The position numbers and the translations under genes were made by a program. The notes under the pieces were generated by a model. It ran no database searches and was not told the origin of the DNA. It was given only the letters and a program-made list of their open reading frames with translations. 64,000 bases of DNA from Blautia luti (GTDB lineage Bacteria; Bacillota; Clostridia; Lachnospirales; Lachnospiraceae): positions 39,000-102,999 of the forward strand of contig NZ_JAAITI010000011.1 of the NCBI RefSeq assembly GCF_013304735.1, written 5' to 3'. Below, one piece after another: positions 24,244-32,825 of the stretch (position 1 is the stretch's first letter; every line of letters starts with the position of its first letter).

Positions 24244-24963
24244 ATGAAAATAAAAGTGATCATGTCGGACAAGGCCATGAGCCGGGAAACCATGGATGCA
24301 AGGGAGCGTATGCTGAAAGCGGCACTTTCTTCCGATGCGGAAGTTTCTGTGGACTGTATCAAAAAAGGCCCGGATGAACTGGACTGTAATACAGACGAAG
24401 CTTTTGCGGCAGCGGAAATGGTGAAGGAGAGTATCCGTGCGGAAAAAGAAGGATACGATGCCATTGTGATCTACTGTTTCAGCGATGTGGGGATTGATGC
24501 CATCCGTGAAAATGTAAGAATTCCGGTGATTGGTCCCGGAGAAACCAGCCTGGCTGCGGCAAGTATGATCTGTAACCGTTTTACGGTGCTGACTTCGGAG
24601 AGTATCAATATTCCGAGAACCTACCGTCGTCTGATGCGAAACGGCATTGCCAGAGAAAAGATGGCAGCAGTCCGGGCACTGGATATTCCGATCGGAGAAC
24701 TGCGCACCAATCCGGAGGCTACAGAAAAATATCTGAAAGCTGTCTGCAAAAAAGCAGTGGAGGAAGATCATTCCGACGGGATCATCTTAGGTTGTCTTGG
24801 AATGGCAGGATATGGAGAAAAGCTGGAAAAGGAACTTCCGGTGAAGATCATTGATCCGGCATTTCTGGCGGTTGCGTATGCGGAATTATGTGTAAGAGTT
24901 GGAATGCGGCACATTCCGGCAGTTTATCCGGTTTTTACAAACAGCAGCAATGTAGAATTATAA
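24244..24963 (+). CDS. Asp/Glu/hydantoin racemase family enzyme
   Basis: A 239-residue enzyme of the two-cysteine racemase superfamily. The first catalytic Cys lies in VIYCFSDVGIDAIRE (about residue 78), which fits the CF-D-PG-L pattern of hydantoin racemases, and the second in ILGCLGMAGYG (about 184). Such enzymes invert the alpha carbon of hydantoins or amino acids with no cofactor. As the last gene of the FadR-CE4-AGCS operon it suggests that the substrate is a chiral cyclic amide, with racemisation before or after ring opening. Confidence 0.85.
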   Translation: MKIKVIMSDKAMSRETMDARERMLKAALSSDAEVSVDCIKKGPDELDCNTDEAFAAAEMVKESIRAEKEGYDAIVIYCFSDVGIDAIRENVRIPVIGPGETSLAAASMICNRFTVLTSESINIPRTYRRLMRNGIAREKMAAVRALDIPIGELRTNPEATEKYLKAVCKKAVEEDHSDGIILGCLGMAGYGEKLEKELPVKIIDPAFLAVAYAELCVRVGMRHIPAVYPVFTNSSNVEL

Positions 24964-24985
24964 ACTGAAAAACAACAGAGCAGAA

Positions 24986-25020
24986 ACACTTTCCGGATTG
25001 GATCCGGAAGGTGTTTTTTT
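24986..25020 (+). terminator. Operon terminator
   Basis: ACACTTTCCGGAT-TGG-ATCCGGAAGGTGT followed by seven T residues ends the CE4-AGCS-racemase operon. Confidence 0.9.
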
Positions 25021-25107
25021 GCATATAAAACAGAGATATGAAACTTGTAAATGTCCGATATTTACGGCATAATAACTTTACAGAATGTTTTTAGGAGGAA
25101 TCACAGT

Positions 25108-26637
25108 ATGAGGAAAAAAATCAGAGGTCTGATAGCAATGGTTATCTTATTGATCTGCTTTTCAGTTCCGGCAGCAGCGGCAACAGAAAGTTTTCGTTTT
25201 GAGCAGAAAACGGATTCTGTGCAGGTAGGAAAAACCAAAGAGCTGACTGTTTACAACAATGGAAGAAAAGTAGATCCAAAGAAGGTTCAGTGGAAAAGCA
25301 GCAATCCAAAGCTGGCAGCTATATCCAATGGAAAAGTTACCGCAAAAAGCTGGGGAAATGTTCAGATTTCTGCGGTTTATGGAGGAAAAAAAATTTCCTG
25401 TAAAGTGTATACATATAATCAGATCATATACACAGATTTTACCGGATATAAAACAACCCCGATAAAAACAAAAAAGGGAAGAACAGTACAGCTGAAGCCG
25501 GAAAAACATGGAAGCACAGTGTTTTATAAATCTTCGAACACGAAAATCGCAACCGTTTCATCCAGTGGTGTTGTAACACCAAAAACAACAGGAACTGTAA
25601 AGATAACCTGTATATCTTTTGGAAAAAACAGATATATCGCATCTGCAAAAGTTGTGGTTGGAGCAGAACTGAAATCCATTTCGACTTCTTCAGAAATTGT
25701 AATGAATAAGGGGGAACAGAAAACGCTGAAAGTGACTGTTCATCCAGCAAATGCATATGTAAGAACAATAACTTATGCCACATCCAACAGCGCTGTTACA
25801 GTATCCAAGACAGGAAAAATCACAGCAAAAGCTCCCGGCCTTGTGAAGATTACAGTGACGGCAGATGGTGGGAAAAAGATAAAGAATACCATACAGGTAT
25901 ATGTCCAGGACAAAAAGACAGGCACATCCAATACACCGCTGAATGGAAGTACCGGTATGATTCTGCACAGAGGATTAAGTCTGGAAGCACCGGAAAATAC
26001 ACTTCCTGCATTCAACCTTGCAGGGCAGAGAGGCGCGGAGTATGTAGAAACGGATGTACGACAGCTGAAAGACGGGACATTTGTGATTTTCCATGATTCT
26101 AATCTGCTTCGTATGTGTGGCGTTGATAAGAAAATTGAAAATCTCACATATCAGGAAGTAAAGAAGTATCCGGTTATTGCGGGAACAAATGCTTCTGCAT
26201 ATAAAAATAATACGATTCCTACACTGGAACAGTATCTGCAGTGCTGTAATAAATATTCCATGACGCCCGTGATCGAAATCAAATCAAATCTGAATCAGAA
26301 CGGTGTTGCAAAGTTCAATCAGATCATAAAAAAATCCAGAAAAAGTCCAGTTGTGATCTCGTTTAAGGAAGAACCACTGATCATGTTCAGGCAGATAAAT
26401 AGAACTGTAAGCATACAGTGGATACTCCGGGATCAGATTACCAGTGCAGCGCTGAATGAATGTGTCAGATATAAATTTGACATAAGTGCCCAGTATGGAT
26501 GTACCTACAGAAATATAATAGCCAAAGCACATTCGAAAAATATTAAAGTCGCATTGTGGCTGTTTACGGATTCCAGTATTGCAGACTGTTATAAAAACTG
26601 GGGTGCAGATTACCTTACCTGTGAGAGAATGATGTAA
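25108..26637 (+). CDS. Secreted Ig-like (BIG2) glycerophosphodiester phosphodiesterase
   Basis: ATG 25108 after TAGGAGGAATCAC gives 509 residues. The N-terminus is a signal peptide (MRKKIRGLIAMVILL then a hydrophobic core and AAAA cleavage site). Three BIG2-type repeats follow (about residues 30-265), each with the W/KSSN-P-IA-V then G-VTAK-x-G-V-I pattern. The C-terminal GDPD domain (about 285-509) has HRGLSLEAPENT, ETDVRQLKDG, FHDSNL and EIKSN, the catalytic His pair and metal Glu/Asp residues. It should degrade glycerophosphodiesters or teichoic-acid-like polymers at the cell surface, with the Ig-like repeats holding it in the wall. Confidence 0.85.
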   Translation: MRKKIRGLIAMVILLICFSVPAAAATESFRFEQKTDSVQVGKTKELTVYNNGRKVDPKKVQWKSSNPKLAAISNGKVTAKSWGNVQISAVYGGKKISCKVYTYNQIIYTDFTGYKTTPIKTKKGRTVQLKPEKHGSTVFYKSSNTKIATVSSSGVVTPKTTGTVKITCISFGKNRYIASAKVVVGAELKSISTSSEIVMNKGEQKTLKVTVHPANAYVRTITYATSNSAVTVSKTGKITAKAPGLVKITVTADGGKKIKNTIQVYVQDKKTGTSNTPLNGSTGMILHRGLSLEAPENTLPAFNLAGQRGAEYVETDVRQLKDGTFVIFHDSNLLRMCGVDKKIENLTYQEVKKYPVIAGTNASAYKNNTIPTLEQYLQCCNKYSMTPVIEIKSNLNQNGVAKFNQIIKKSRKSPVVISFKEEPLIMFRQINRTVSIQWILRDQITSAALNECVRYKFDISAQYGCTYRNIIAKAHSKNIKVALWLFTDSSIADCYKNWGADYLTCERMM

Positions 26638-26664
26638 GACGCATCAGGAAGGAGGTGAAACGGT

Positions 26665-27390
26665 ATGGAAACAGAAATGTCAGGAAGATTGCTTATTACC
26701 GGAGATCTACATGGTGACACTGCGGCATTAACGATGATTGCCAGACAGCTTCGAGAGGGAGATGCATTATTTGTTGCCGGAGATTTTGGGTTTGTATTCT
26801 GGGATAACAGAGATGAGCATGTATTTTTGGATGATATAGACCGGTTTCTTCAGAAAATAAACGGATATATTATTTTTGCGGATGGAAATCATGAAAATCA
26901 CCGTGCACTGAATAAATTCCCCGTTGAACAATGGAATAACGCCAGAGTTCATATGATCCGAAGCAGGATCATTCATGTGCTTCGAGGAGAAGTCCTCTCT
27001 CTGAAAGGGAAACGGATATTTTGTTTTGGAGGAGCTTTTTCCATAGACAGGGCATATCGTACCCTGAACAAAAGTTACTGGAAGGAAGAGGTTCCTTCTG
27101 AGGAAGATTATGAGAACGGAAATAAAAATCTTAAGGCCTGTGACTATAAGGTAGATTATGTGATTACACATACCTGTCCGTTAAATCTTATACCTTCACT
27201 TGGCGGATATCACTCAGCGATGGAAGAATGGCAATTGCAGAATTATCTGCAGTATGTAAATGAGACGGTATATGATTCACTGACCCGGTGGTACTTTGGG
27301 CACTGGCACAGAGATCAGGAATTTGGCGAAAAGTTCCGGGTGATCTATCTGGATCTTGTAGATATGGAAACGGGAAAAAAGATCTGGTGA
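26665..27390 (+). CDS. Calcineurin-like metallophosphoesterase
   Basis: A 241-residue enzyme after AAGGAGGTGAAACG. The five phosphoesterase motifs are intact: GDLHGD (about residues 14-19), GDFGF (37-41), GNHEN (69-73), THTC (about 167) and GHWH (about 205). Members hydrolyse phosphomono- or diesters with two metal ions. The gene begins 28 bp after the phosphodiesterase gene, so it may be co-transcribed; a cytoplasmic partner for released phosphoesters is possible but not shown. Confidence 0.85.
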   Translation: METEMSGRLLITGDLHGDTAALTMIARQLREGDALFVAGDFGFVFWDNRDEHVFLDDIDRFLQKINGYIIFADGNHENHRALNKFPVEQWNNARVHMIRSRIIHVLRGEVLSLKGKRIFCFGGAFSIDRAYRTLNKSYWKEEVPSEEDYENGNKNLKACDYKVDYVITHTCPLNLIPSLGGYHSAMEEWQLQNYLQYVNETVYDSLTRWYFGHWHRDQEFGEKFRVIYLDLVDMETGKKIW

Positions 27391-27462
27391 TTATCCTTGC
27401 TTTTATACTGGTATCGGGCTATACTAATGAGACATATATCTGATTAATGGAGGGTTTTACAA

Positions 27463-28335
27463 ATGAAAATTGCAGCAACATACGACAACGGAAATATTTT
27501 CCAGCATTTTGGAAAAACGGAGTTTTTCAAGGTGTACGAGGTAGAGGATAACAAGGTTGTTTCCAGTGAAGTGATCGGTTCCAATGGTACCGGACATGGT
27601 GCACTTGCAGGACTTCTTGCAGAGCAGGGAATCAGCGTTCTGATCTGTGGAGGAATCGGCGGTGGAGCACAGAGTGCACTTGCTGAGGCTGGTATTGAGT
27701 TATGTTCCGGAGCACAGGGTGATGCAGATGCGGCTGTAGAGGCTTATCTGAAAGGTGAGCTGGTATCTACCGGTGTGAACTGTGATCATCATCATGAGGA
27801 GGGACATTCCTGCGGAAGCCATGAAGATGGACACTCCTGCGGCGGTCATGAGGAAGGACATTCCTGTGGAAACTGTGGCGGCGGATGTGGTTCCCAGCCG
27901 GCGATCACAGGTCCTAACGTTGGAAAAACCTGCCGTACCCATTACAGAGGAACCTTTAACGATGGAACACAGTTCGATTCTTCTTATGACCGTGGCGAGC
28001 CGCTGGAATTCATCTGCGGAGCCGGTCAGATGATCAAAGGCTTTGACGCAGCAGTTGCAAACATGGAAGTAGGACAGGTGGTAGATGTTCACCTGATGCC
28101 AGAAGAAGCTTACGGAATGCCGAATCCGGATGCCATCTTTACTCTTGAGATCGCACAGCTTCCAGGTTCTGAGGATCTTACTGTAGGACAGCAGGTATAT
28201 CTCTCCAACCAGTACGGACAGCCGTTCCCGGTTAAAGTAAACGCAAAAGATGAAAAGACCATTACTTTCGATGCCAACCATGAGATGGCAGGTAAAGAGC
28301 TGAATTTCAGAATTGAATTAGTAGAAGTAAAATAA
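27463..28335 (+). CDS. NifX/NifB-like domain fused to SlyD-type FKBP through a His/Cys-rich linker
   Basis: The 290-residue protein has two domains. Residues 1-105 fit the dinitrogenase iron-molybdenum cofactor family (KIAATYDNG, IFQHFGKTEFF, ICGGIGGGAQ). Residues about 106-145 are a linker with three GHSCG repeats, CDHHHEEG at its start and CGNCGGGCG at its end, a likely nickel, iron or zinc binding tail. Residues 150-290 are an FKBP/SlyD prolyl isomerase (HYRGTFNDGTQFDSS, GAGQMIKGFD, and the inserted chaperone flap). SlyD handles nickel through a His-rich tail, so metal delivery with folding of a metalloprotein is a reasonable inference. The ribosome site is ATGGAGGG. It appears monocistronic. 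Confidence 0.85.
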   Translation: MKIAATYDNGNIFQHFGKTEFFKVYEVEDNKVVSSEVIGSNGTGHGALAGLLAEQGISVLICGGIGGGAQSALAEAGIELCSGAQGDADAAVEAYLKGELVSTGVNCDHHHEEGHSCGSHEDGHSCGGHEEGHSCGNCGGGCGSQPAITGPNVGKTCRTHYRGTFNDGTQFDSSYDRGEPLEFICGAGQMIKGFDAAVANMEVGQVVDVHLMPEEAYGMPNPDAIFTLEIAQLPGSEDLTVGQQVYLSNQYGQPFPVKVNAKDEKTITFDANHEMAGKELNFRIELVEVK

Positions 28336-28409
28336 TCAGAAACAGTGGGAGGTGCTGTATGGGAGCATATGGCATCTCTCTTTTTGTCTGAAGGAAGGTG
28401 GGTTTTCCG

Positions 28410-29801
28410 GTGAGGATTTCTATGATACCATTTGGACTGCTGTCCGGTTTTATGGACAGTAAAGAAATACGGATCACAGAGCTGGGAGAAAATGGATTTC
28501 GGTTTCGGCTTGCAGAGGAATGTCCGGAGCCGGAGCGGTTTCTGATCTGTTTTTATGATATGAAAAAAGCCGGGTATCGGAAGGTGGAGATCCGGAAGTT
28601 TGAAATGAACGCAGTGGCGGGGACTTCGGCAGCGGAAGAGTGGTGCGTACAGGAAAATGATGGCTCTTTTTTCAGGGAATATTCTGTGAGAGTAGAACAG
28701 AAAGACTATATGGAAGAAGTTCAGCGTCTGGCCGGAGAGTACAATAGATATATTCGCCTGAAACTGGAGGGCGATGATGGAGAGCTGGCGAAGGCACTGA
28801 CCGGTTATCCTGCGGAACTGGATGAGGTGCATTGTGAGAGCCTGGAAGAGCAGAGGAAGCTGTGGTTTGGAGAGAATTCCAGTTCTATAAGACAAAATCC
28901 GGATGCAGATCAGAGTGTAGAAGAATCATTTTTGGACAAAGAAACAGAGTTTGCCCTGGAACTGAACAATACTTCTCTGTATGAAGAATATCTGCGTCAG
29001 CTGTTAAAGGATTTTCTGGCGTCTTACTGGCAAAAGAATTATCTCACTCACAGCTGGCTTGCAGGCCGGACACCGGAGAGATTTTATATTGGAAATCAGT
29101 TTTGCCATAACCTGTTTCCCACAGAAGAACAGCTTTTTTCTATTATGGATAAAATGCGATCGGAAGGACTGGAGATCACGCTGGCATTTTCTTATATCCG
29201 GGAATTTATGCTTCCTTCTGTGGGAAAACTTCTGGAAAAAGTGGATAACTGGTGCTGTATTCATGGGATGAATGTGGAAATCGTAGTTAATGACTGGGCC
29301 GTGGCGGAAATGCTTCATGGAAAAACATCTCATTTGTGTCCTGTTTTTGGGACACTGCTCAATAAACGGAAAAAAGATCCGCGGATGAAATATAAATCCG
29401 GTGATATCTCATTGTTTCAGCGGAACAGTCTGAATGCGAAGTTTTACCGGGATTTTCTGGCGAAAGAATTTCATATCCACAGATATGAATGGGAATCCTG
29501 CGGGTACCCACAGGAGTTTCCACCTGGGAAAAACAGTCTTCATCTGCCTTTTTATCAGACAAATACTTCCCAGTATTGTCCGCTGTATGCCCTGTGTACT
29601 ACAGGGGATCGTGGCATGCAGCAGCTTGCAGAATACTGTCCGAAATTTTGCGAAAAATACGCACTGCTTTACCCGGAACATTTACACATGATGGGACGGT
29701 ATAACTCTCTGTTCGGTGTGGATAAAACATTTCTGGAGTCACCGGAAATGTGGAAAAAAATAAAGGGAATAAAACCGGACCGTATTGTTGTGAATCTGTG
29801 A
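28410..29801 (+). CDS. U32-related protein, partner of the next gene
   Basis: The start is uncertain: GTG 28410 is 12 bases after AAGGAAGG, with GTG 28398 and ATG 28422 as alternatives. The protein has about 463 residues. The first 150 have a pattern loosely like PilZ or a beta barrel (ITELGENGFRFRL). The rest resembles the U32 peptidase/collagenase-like fold with cysteines YCPLYALC and YCPKFC in the last third, which could bind an iron-sulphur cluster. The next gene, 16 bp on, is a clear U32 protein. The pair recalls UbiU-UbiV and TrhP-like enzymes that hydroxylate or modify substrates without oxygen; the substrate here is unknown. Confidence 0.6.
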   Translation: MRISMIPFGLLSGFMDSKEIRITELGENGFRFRLAEECPEPERFLICFYDMKKAGYRKVEIRKFEMNAVAGTSAAEEWCVQENDGSFFREYSVRVEQKDYMEEVQRLAGEYNRYIRLKLEGDDGELAKALTGYPAELDEVHCESLEEQRKLWFGENSSSIRQNPDADQSVEESFLDKETEFALELNNTSLYEEYLRQLLKDFLASYWQKNYLTHSWLAGRTPERFYIGNQFCHNLFPTEEQLFSIMDKMRSEGLEITLAFSYIREFMLPSVGKLLEKVDNWCCIHGMNVEIVVNDWAVAEMLHGKTSHLCPVFGTLLNKRKKDPRMKYKSGDISLFQRNSLNAKFYRDFLAKEFHIHRYEWESCGYPQEFPPGKNSLHLPFYQTNTSQYCPLYALCTTGDRGMQQLAEYCPKFCEKYALLYPEHLHMMGRYNSLFGVDKTFLESPEMWKKIKGIKPDRIVVNL

Positions 29802-29817
29802 CAGGGAGGAAAGAACT

Positions 29818-30822
29818 ATGAAAATCACAGCTGGATTAGGGTCCATAGATGAATATGAACGTTTCGTGCAGGCAGGAGCAGATGAATTTTTCTGCGGCTA
29901 TGTTCCGTTTTCCTGGGCGGAAAAATATGGCACGATAATGCCGTTAAACCGCAGAGAAGTTCTCTGCTACAATGTGCAGCTTGGCGCATACAGTGAGCTG
30001 GAGATCCTTTCCCATATGGTGAAAAAATATAAAAAGCCGGTACATCTCACCTTCAATTCTCTGTATTATCTTCCAGAACAGTATCCGGAGATCGGGGATA
30101 TTATAGAACAGTGCATGGAACTGGGATTTCGAAGCTATATCCTTGCAGATCCGGCACTTCCTGTTTATCTGAAAAACAGGGGGATTTCCTGCGAGATCCA
30201 TCTCAGCGGAGAGACGGGGGAAGTGAACAGTGAGATGGTAAAAATGTTCCGGCGTTTTCCGCTGAAGCGGATAATTTTTCACCGGAAAAATACATTCCAG
30301 GATATGCAGTCCGTGATCGCAGCAGAGAGAGAGGAGGAAAAACAGGCAGGCATCCGGCCGGAAGAGGGGATGGAATTCGAAGCTTTTGTGCTCAACGAAA
30401 TGTGTCAGTTTACGGGGGCATTCTGCAATTCTCTGCACTGTGATGAGATGGGATATCTTTGCAGGGTACCTTACTGGCTGGGTACTGTGCGGGATGACGA
30501 TGTTATTCCCGAAAAGATGCGGGATCTTCAGGCACAGGTCTGGGAGCGGGAACCAGATCCATCTGCTTATGATGACACAGACTATCTTTGCGGAGAAACA
30601 GGCTGTGGTTTATGCGCTCTGTACAAGATGAGGCAGGCGGGGATTACCCATCTCAAGCTGGTCGGCCGTGGAAATTATGTGGGTCATATGGAAAAAGATA
30701 TCCGGAATTTACGAAAAGCGCTGGACATTCTGGAAACTGCGGAAAATGAGGAAGGATTTCAGTGTACGATAAAACGTACAGTGTTCCCCTATGGGTGCAG
30801 CGGAAGGTGTTATTATCGATAA
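29818..30822 (+). CDS. Peptidase U32 family protein
   Basis: A 334-residue TIM-barrel protein of the U32 family, starting with ITAGLGSIDEYERFVQAGAD and containing the strand FNSLYYLPEQYPE and the block EIHLSGETGEVNSE. Cysteine sets that fit an Fe-S cluster are MCQFTGAFCNSLHC (about residues 197-210) and GETGCGLC (about 259-266), plus GCSGRC at the very end. HLKLVGRGN matches the U32 end of barrel. U32 proteins act in prephenate-dependent tRNA hydroxylation (TrhP) or oxygen-independent ring hydroxylation (UbiU/V). Ribosome site GGGAGGAAAG. Confidence 0.8.
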   Translation: MKITAGLGSIDEYERFVQAGADEFFCGYVPFSWAEKYGTIMPLNRREVLCYNVQLGAYSELEILSHMVKKYKKPVHLTFNSLYYLPEQYPEIGDIIEQCMELGFRSYILADPALPVYLKNRGISCEIHLSGETGEVNSEMVKMFRRFPLKRIIFHRKNTFQDMQSVIAAEREEEKQAGIRPEEGMEFEAFVLNEMCQFTGAFCNSLHCDEMGYLCRVPYWLGTVRDDDVIPEKMRDLQAQVWEREPDPSAYDDTDYLCGETGCGLCALYKMRQAGITHLKLVGRGNYVGHMEKDIRNLRKALDILETAENEEGFQCTIKRTVFPYGCSGRCYYR

Positions 30823-30917
30823 CAGAGTGTGATAGTTTTCGGTTGAAGTTGCAGTTTTGGGCGGGGTATTATAATATTAAATACTAGTACAGGATCAGGA
30901 AAGGATATTGCGAATTT

Positions 30918-32222
30918 ATGCTGAAACAGTTTTTTAAATATATTTTTCAGAGTATTGCAGGTATGATCGGAATATCGGTTTATATTCTGGCGGATACTTT
31001 TTTTATATCGGTTCATTCGGGAGCGGACGGGCTGGCGGTCCTGAATCTGATTCTTCCGGTGTATGGTGTGGTGTATGCCATCGGGGCGATGATCGGCATT
31101 GGCTCGGCCACCAGATTCGGAATCAACAGAGCCAAGGGTGAAAATACGGATCACTATTTTCTCCAGTCCGTTTTCTGGAGCGTTCTGTGCAGCGTGCCTT
31201 TTATTATCACAGGTATTTTTGCACCAGAGAAATTTCTGCATCTTCTTGGCGCAGATGCGGGTCTGACTGCCCTTGGAAAAAGCTATCTCCGGATCATGCT
31301 GATCACTACACCATTGTTTATGACAAATTATACGTTTACCGCGTTTGCCCGAAACGATCAGGGAACGTCCACAGCCATGACCGGCGCAATTTCTGCCAGT
31401 TTGTTTAATATTGTGTTTGATTACATTTTTATGTTCCCTATGAAGCTGGGACTTGCGGGAGCGGCACTGGCGACAGCCATTAGCCCTGCGATCACCATGG
31501 CCATCTGTACCACCCATTACCTGGGGAAAAAGAATCACGTGGGATTCCGGTGGGTACGGCCTTCCATCCGTCATCTGGTTTCCTGCTGTCAGCTTGGAAT
31601 TTCGGCTTTTGTGGGAGAGCTTTCCTCAGCGATTATTACGATCATTTTTAACATGCTGCTTCTTGGAATTGCGGGAAATGTAAGCGTGGCAGCTTATGGA
31701 GTGGTGGCCAATCTTTCTCTTGTTGCAATGTCCATCTTTAACGGACTGGCACAGGGAGCACAGCCTCTTATCAGCAAAAGCTACGGAGAAGGACAGCGTG
31801 ACCATGTAAAAAGCCTGCTTCGCTGGAGCCTGATCGCCAGTGCAGTGCTGGAAGCGGTGACGATTCTGGTGGTGTGGGGATTTACGGACAACCTGATCGC
31901 TGTTTTTAACAGTGAAAATAATCAGCAGCTTCTGGATTATGCCCATGTGGGACTGCGGATTTATTTCCTGGGATTCCTGTTTGCAGGGATCAACATTATG
32001 CTGGTGGCATATTTTTCGGCAGTGGACCGTGCTGTTCCGGCAATTACCGGATCTCTTATGCGTGGAGTGATCGCCATTGCCATCAGTGCGGTGATCCTTT
32101 CCAGACTGTTTGGGATCAACGGAGTGTGGAGTTCATTTTTGAGCTCGGAGATCATTACCTTTGTCGTACTTCTTGTGCTGGCGAAGGCAGGGGAGAAAAG
32201 AGGATTAAAAAATGAAATTTGA
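30918..32222 (+). CDS. MATE-family exporter
   Basis: A 434-residue MATE protein with an N-terminus a little shorter than usual, starting directly at helix 1 (FQSIAGMIGISVYILADTFF). The DTFF-type motif matches the conserved MATE acidic residue region. The second half begins near SAFVGELSSAIITIIFNMLL. It overlaps the acetyltransferase gene by 11 bp, which suggests a resistance pair: one enzyme acetylates, one exports. The substrate is unknown. Confidence 0.85.
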   Translation: MLKQFFKYIFQSIAGMIGISVYILADTFFISVHSGADGLAVLNLILPVYGVVYAIGAMIGIGSATRFGINRAKGENTDHYFLQSVFWSVLCSVPFIITGIFAPEKFLHLLGADAGLTALGKSYLRIMLITTPLFMTNYTFTAFARNDQGTSTAMTGAISASLFNIVFDYIFMFPMKLGLAGAALATAISPAITMAICTTHYLGKKNHVGFRWVRPSIRHLVSCCQLGISAFVGELSSAIITIIFNMLLLGIAGNVSVAAYGVVANLSLVAMSIFNGLAQGAQPLISKSYGEGQRDHVKSLLRWSLIASAVLEAVTILVVWGFTDNLIAVFNSENNQQLLDYAHVGLRIYFLGFLFAGINIMLVAYFSAVDRAVPAITGSLMRGVIAIAISAVILSRLFGINGVWSSFLSSEIITFVVLLVLAKAGEKRGLKNEI

Positions 32223-32694
32223 TCGTGTAAGAAAAGAAGAGGCAGATACCGTTTTAAAATTATATCGTTCGTTGCTGGGAACGCCCTACTGTGTGTGGAC
32301 AGAAGACTACCCGACAGAAAAAGAGGTGGAATTTGATTTTTCCAGAGATGCCCTGTTCTGTATGCGTGACGATGACGGGAATATCATAGGTGTGATTTCC
32401 ATTGATGATGATCCAAACGTGGAATGTCTCACATGTTGGTCGAAAACCATGGTGCCGTCAGCGGAAGTCTCCCGGGTGGGAGTATACCAGGAATTTCAGA
32501 ACCAGGGAATTGCCCGGAAACTTCTCGTGGGCGTGATGGAAGAACTGAAGAACCGGGGATATCAGGCCGTGCATCTCCTTGTTGCAAAAGATAATGTAAA
32601 AGCGCTCCGTTCTTATGATAAGCTGAATTTTGAGAGCGTGGGAGAGTGCGAACTCTGGGGACATATGTACTGGTGTTATGAGAAAGCATTATAG
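32212..32694 (+). CDS. GNAT-family N-acetyltransferase
   Basis: A 160-residue single-domain GNAT enzyme. The acetyl-CoA loop is VGVYQEFQNQGIARKLL (Q/R-x-x-G-x-A pattern, about residues 85-101) and the last strand is VHLLVAKDNVKALRSYDKLN. It starts inside the end of the MATE gene and has no site of its own besides the overlap, so it is translationally coupled. The acceptor cannot be told from sequence. Confidence 0.85.
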   Translation: MKFDRVRKEEADTVLKLYRSLLGTPYCVWTEDYPTEKEVEFDFSRDALFCMRDDDGNIIGVISIDDDPNVECLTCWSKTMVPSAEVSRVGVYQEFQNQGIARKLLVGVMEELKNRGYQAVHLLVAKDNVKALRSYDKLNFESVGECELWGHMYWCYEKAL

Positions 32695-32705
32695 AAAGAA
32701 TTGAA

Positions 32706-32768
32706 AAAAATATGCACTTTTCAGACTGGGTATTGATGAACAACCAGTAAGGGAGGTGCATATTTTTG
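32706..32768. terminator. Bidirectional terminator
   Basis: AAATATGCAC pairs with GTGCATATTT, with A and T runs outside, and an inner stem ACTGGGT / CCAGT. It lies between two convergent genes and can serve both. Confidence 0.7.
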
Positions 32769-32825
32769 TATAAATCGCAAGTGCTTCGATCATGTTTAAG
32801 ATAATGTATCCGCCGACAGAGGCAT

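Noticed and set aside
27700..28281. Reverse ORF of 193 codons inside the NifX-FKBP gene
   Set aside because: It arises from the repeated His/Cys codons of the linker; both domains of the forward protein are intact.
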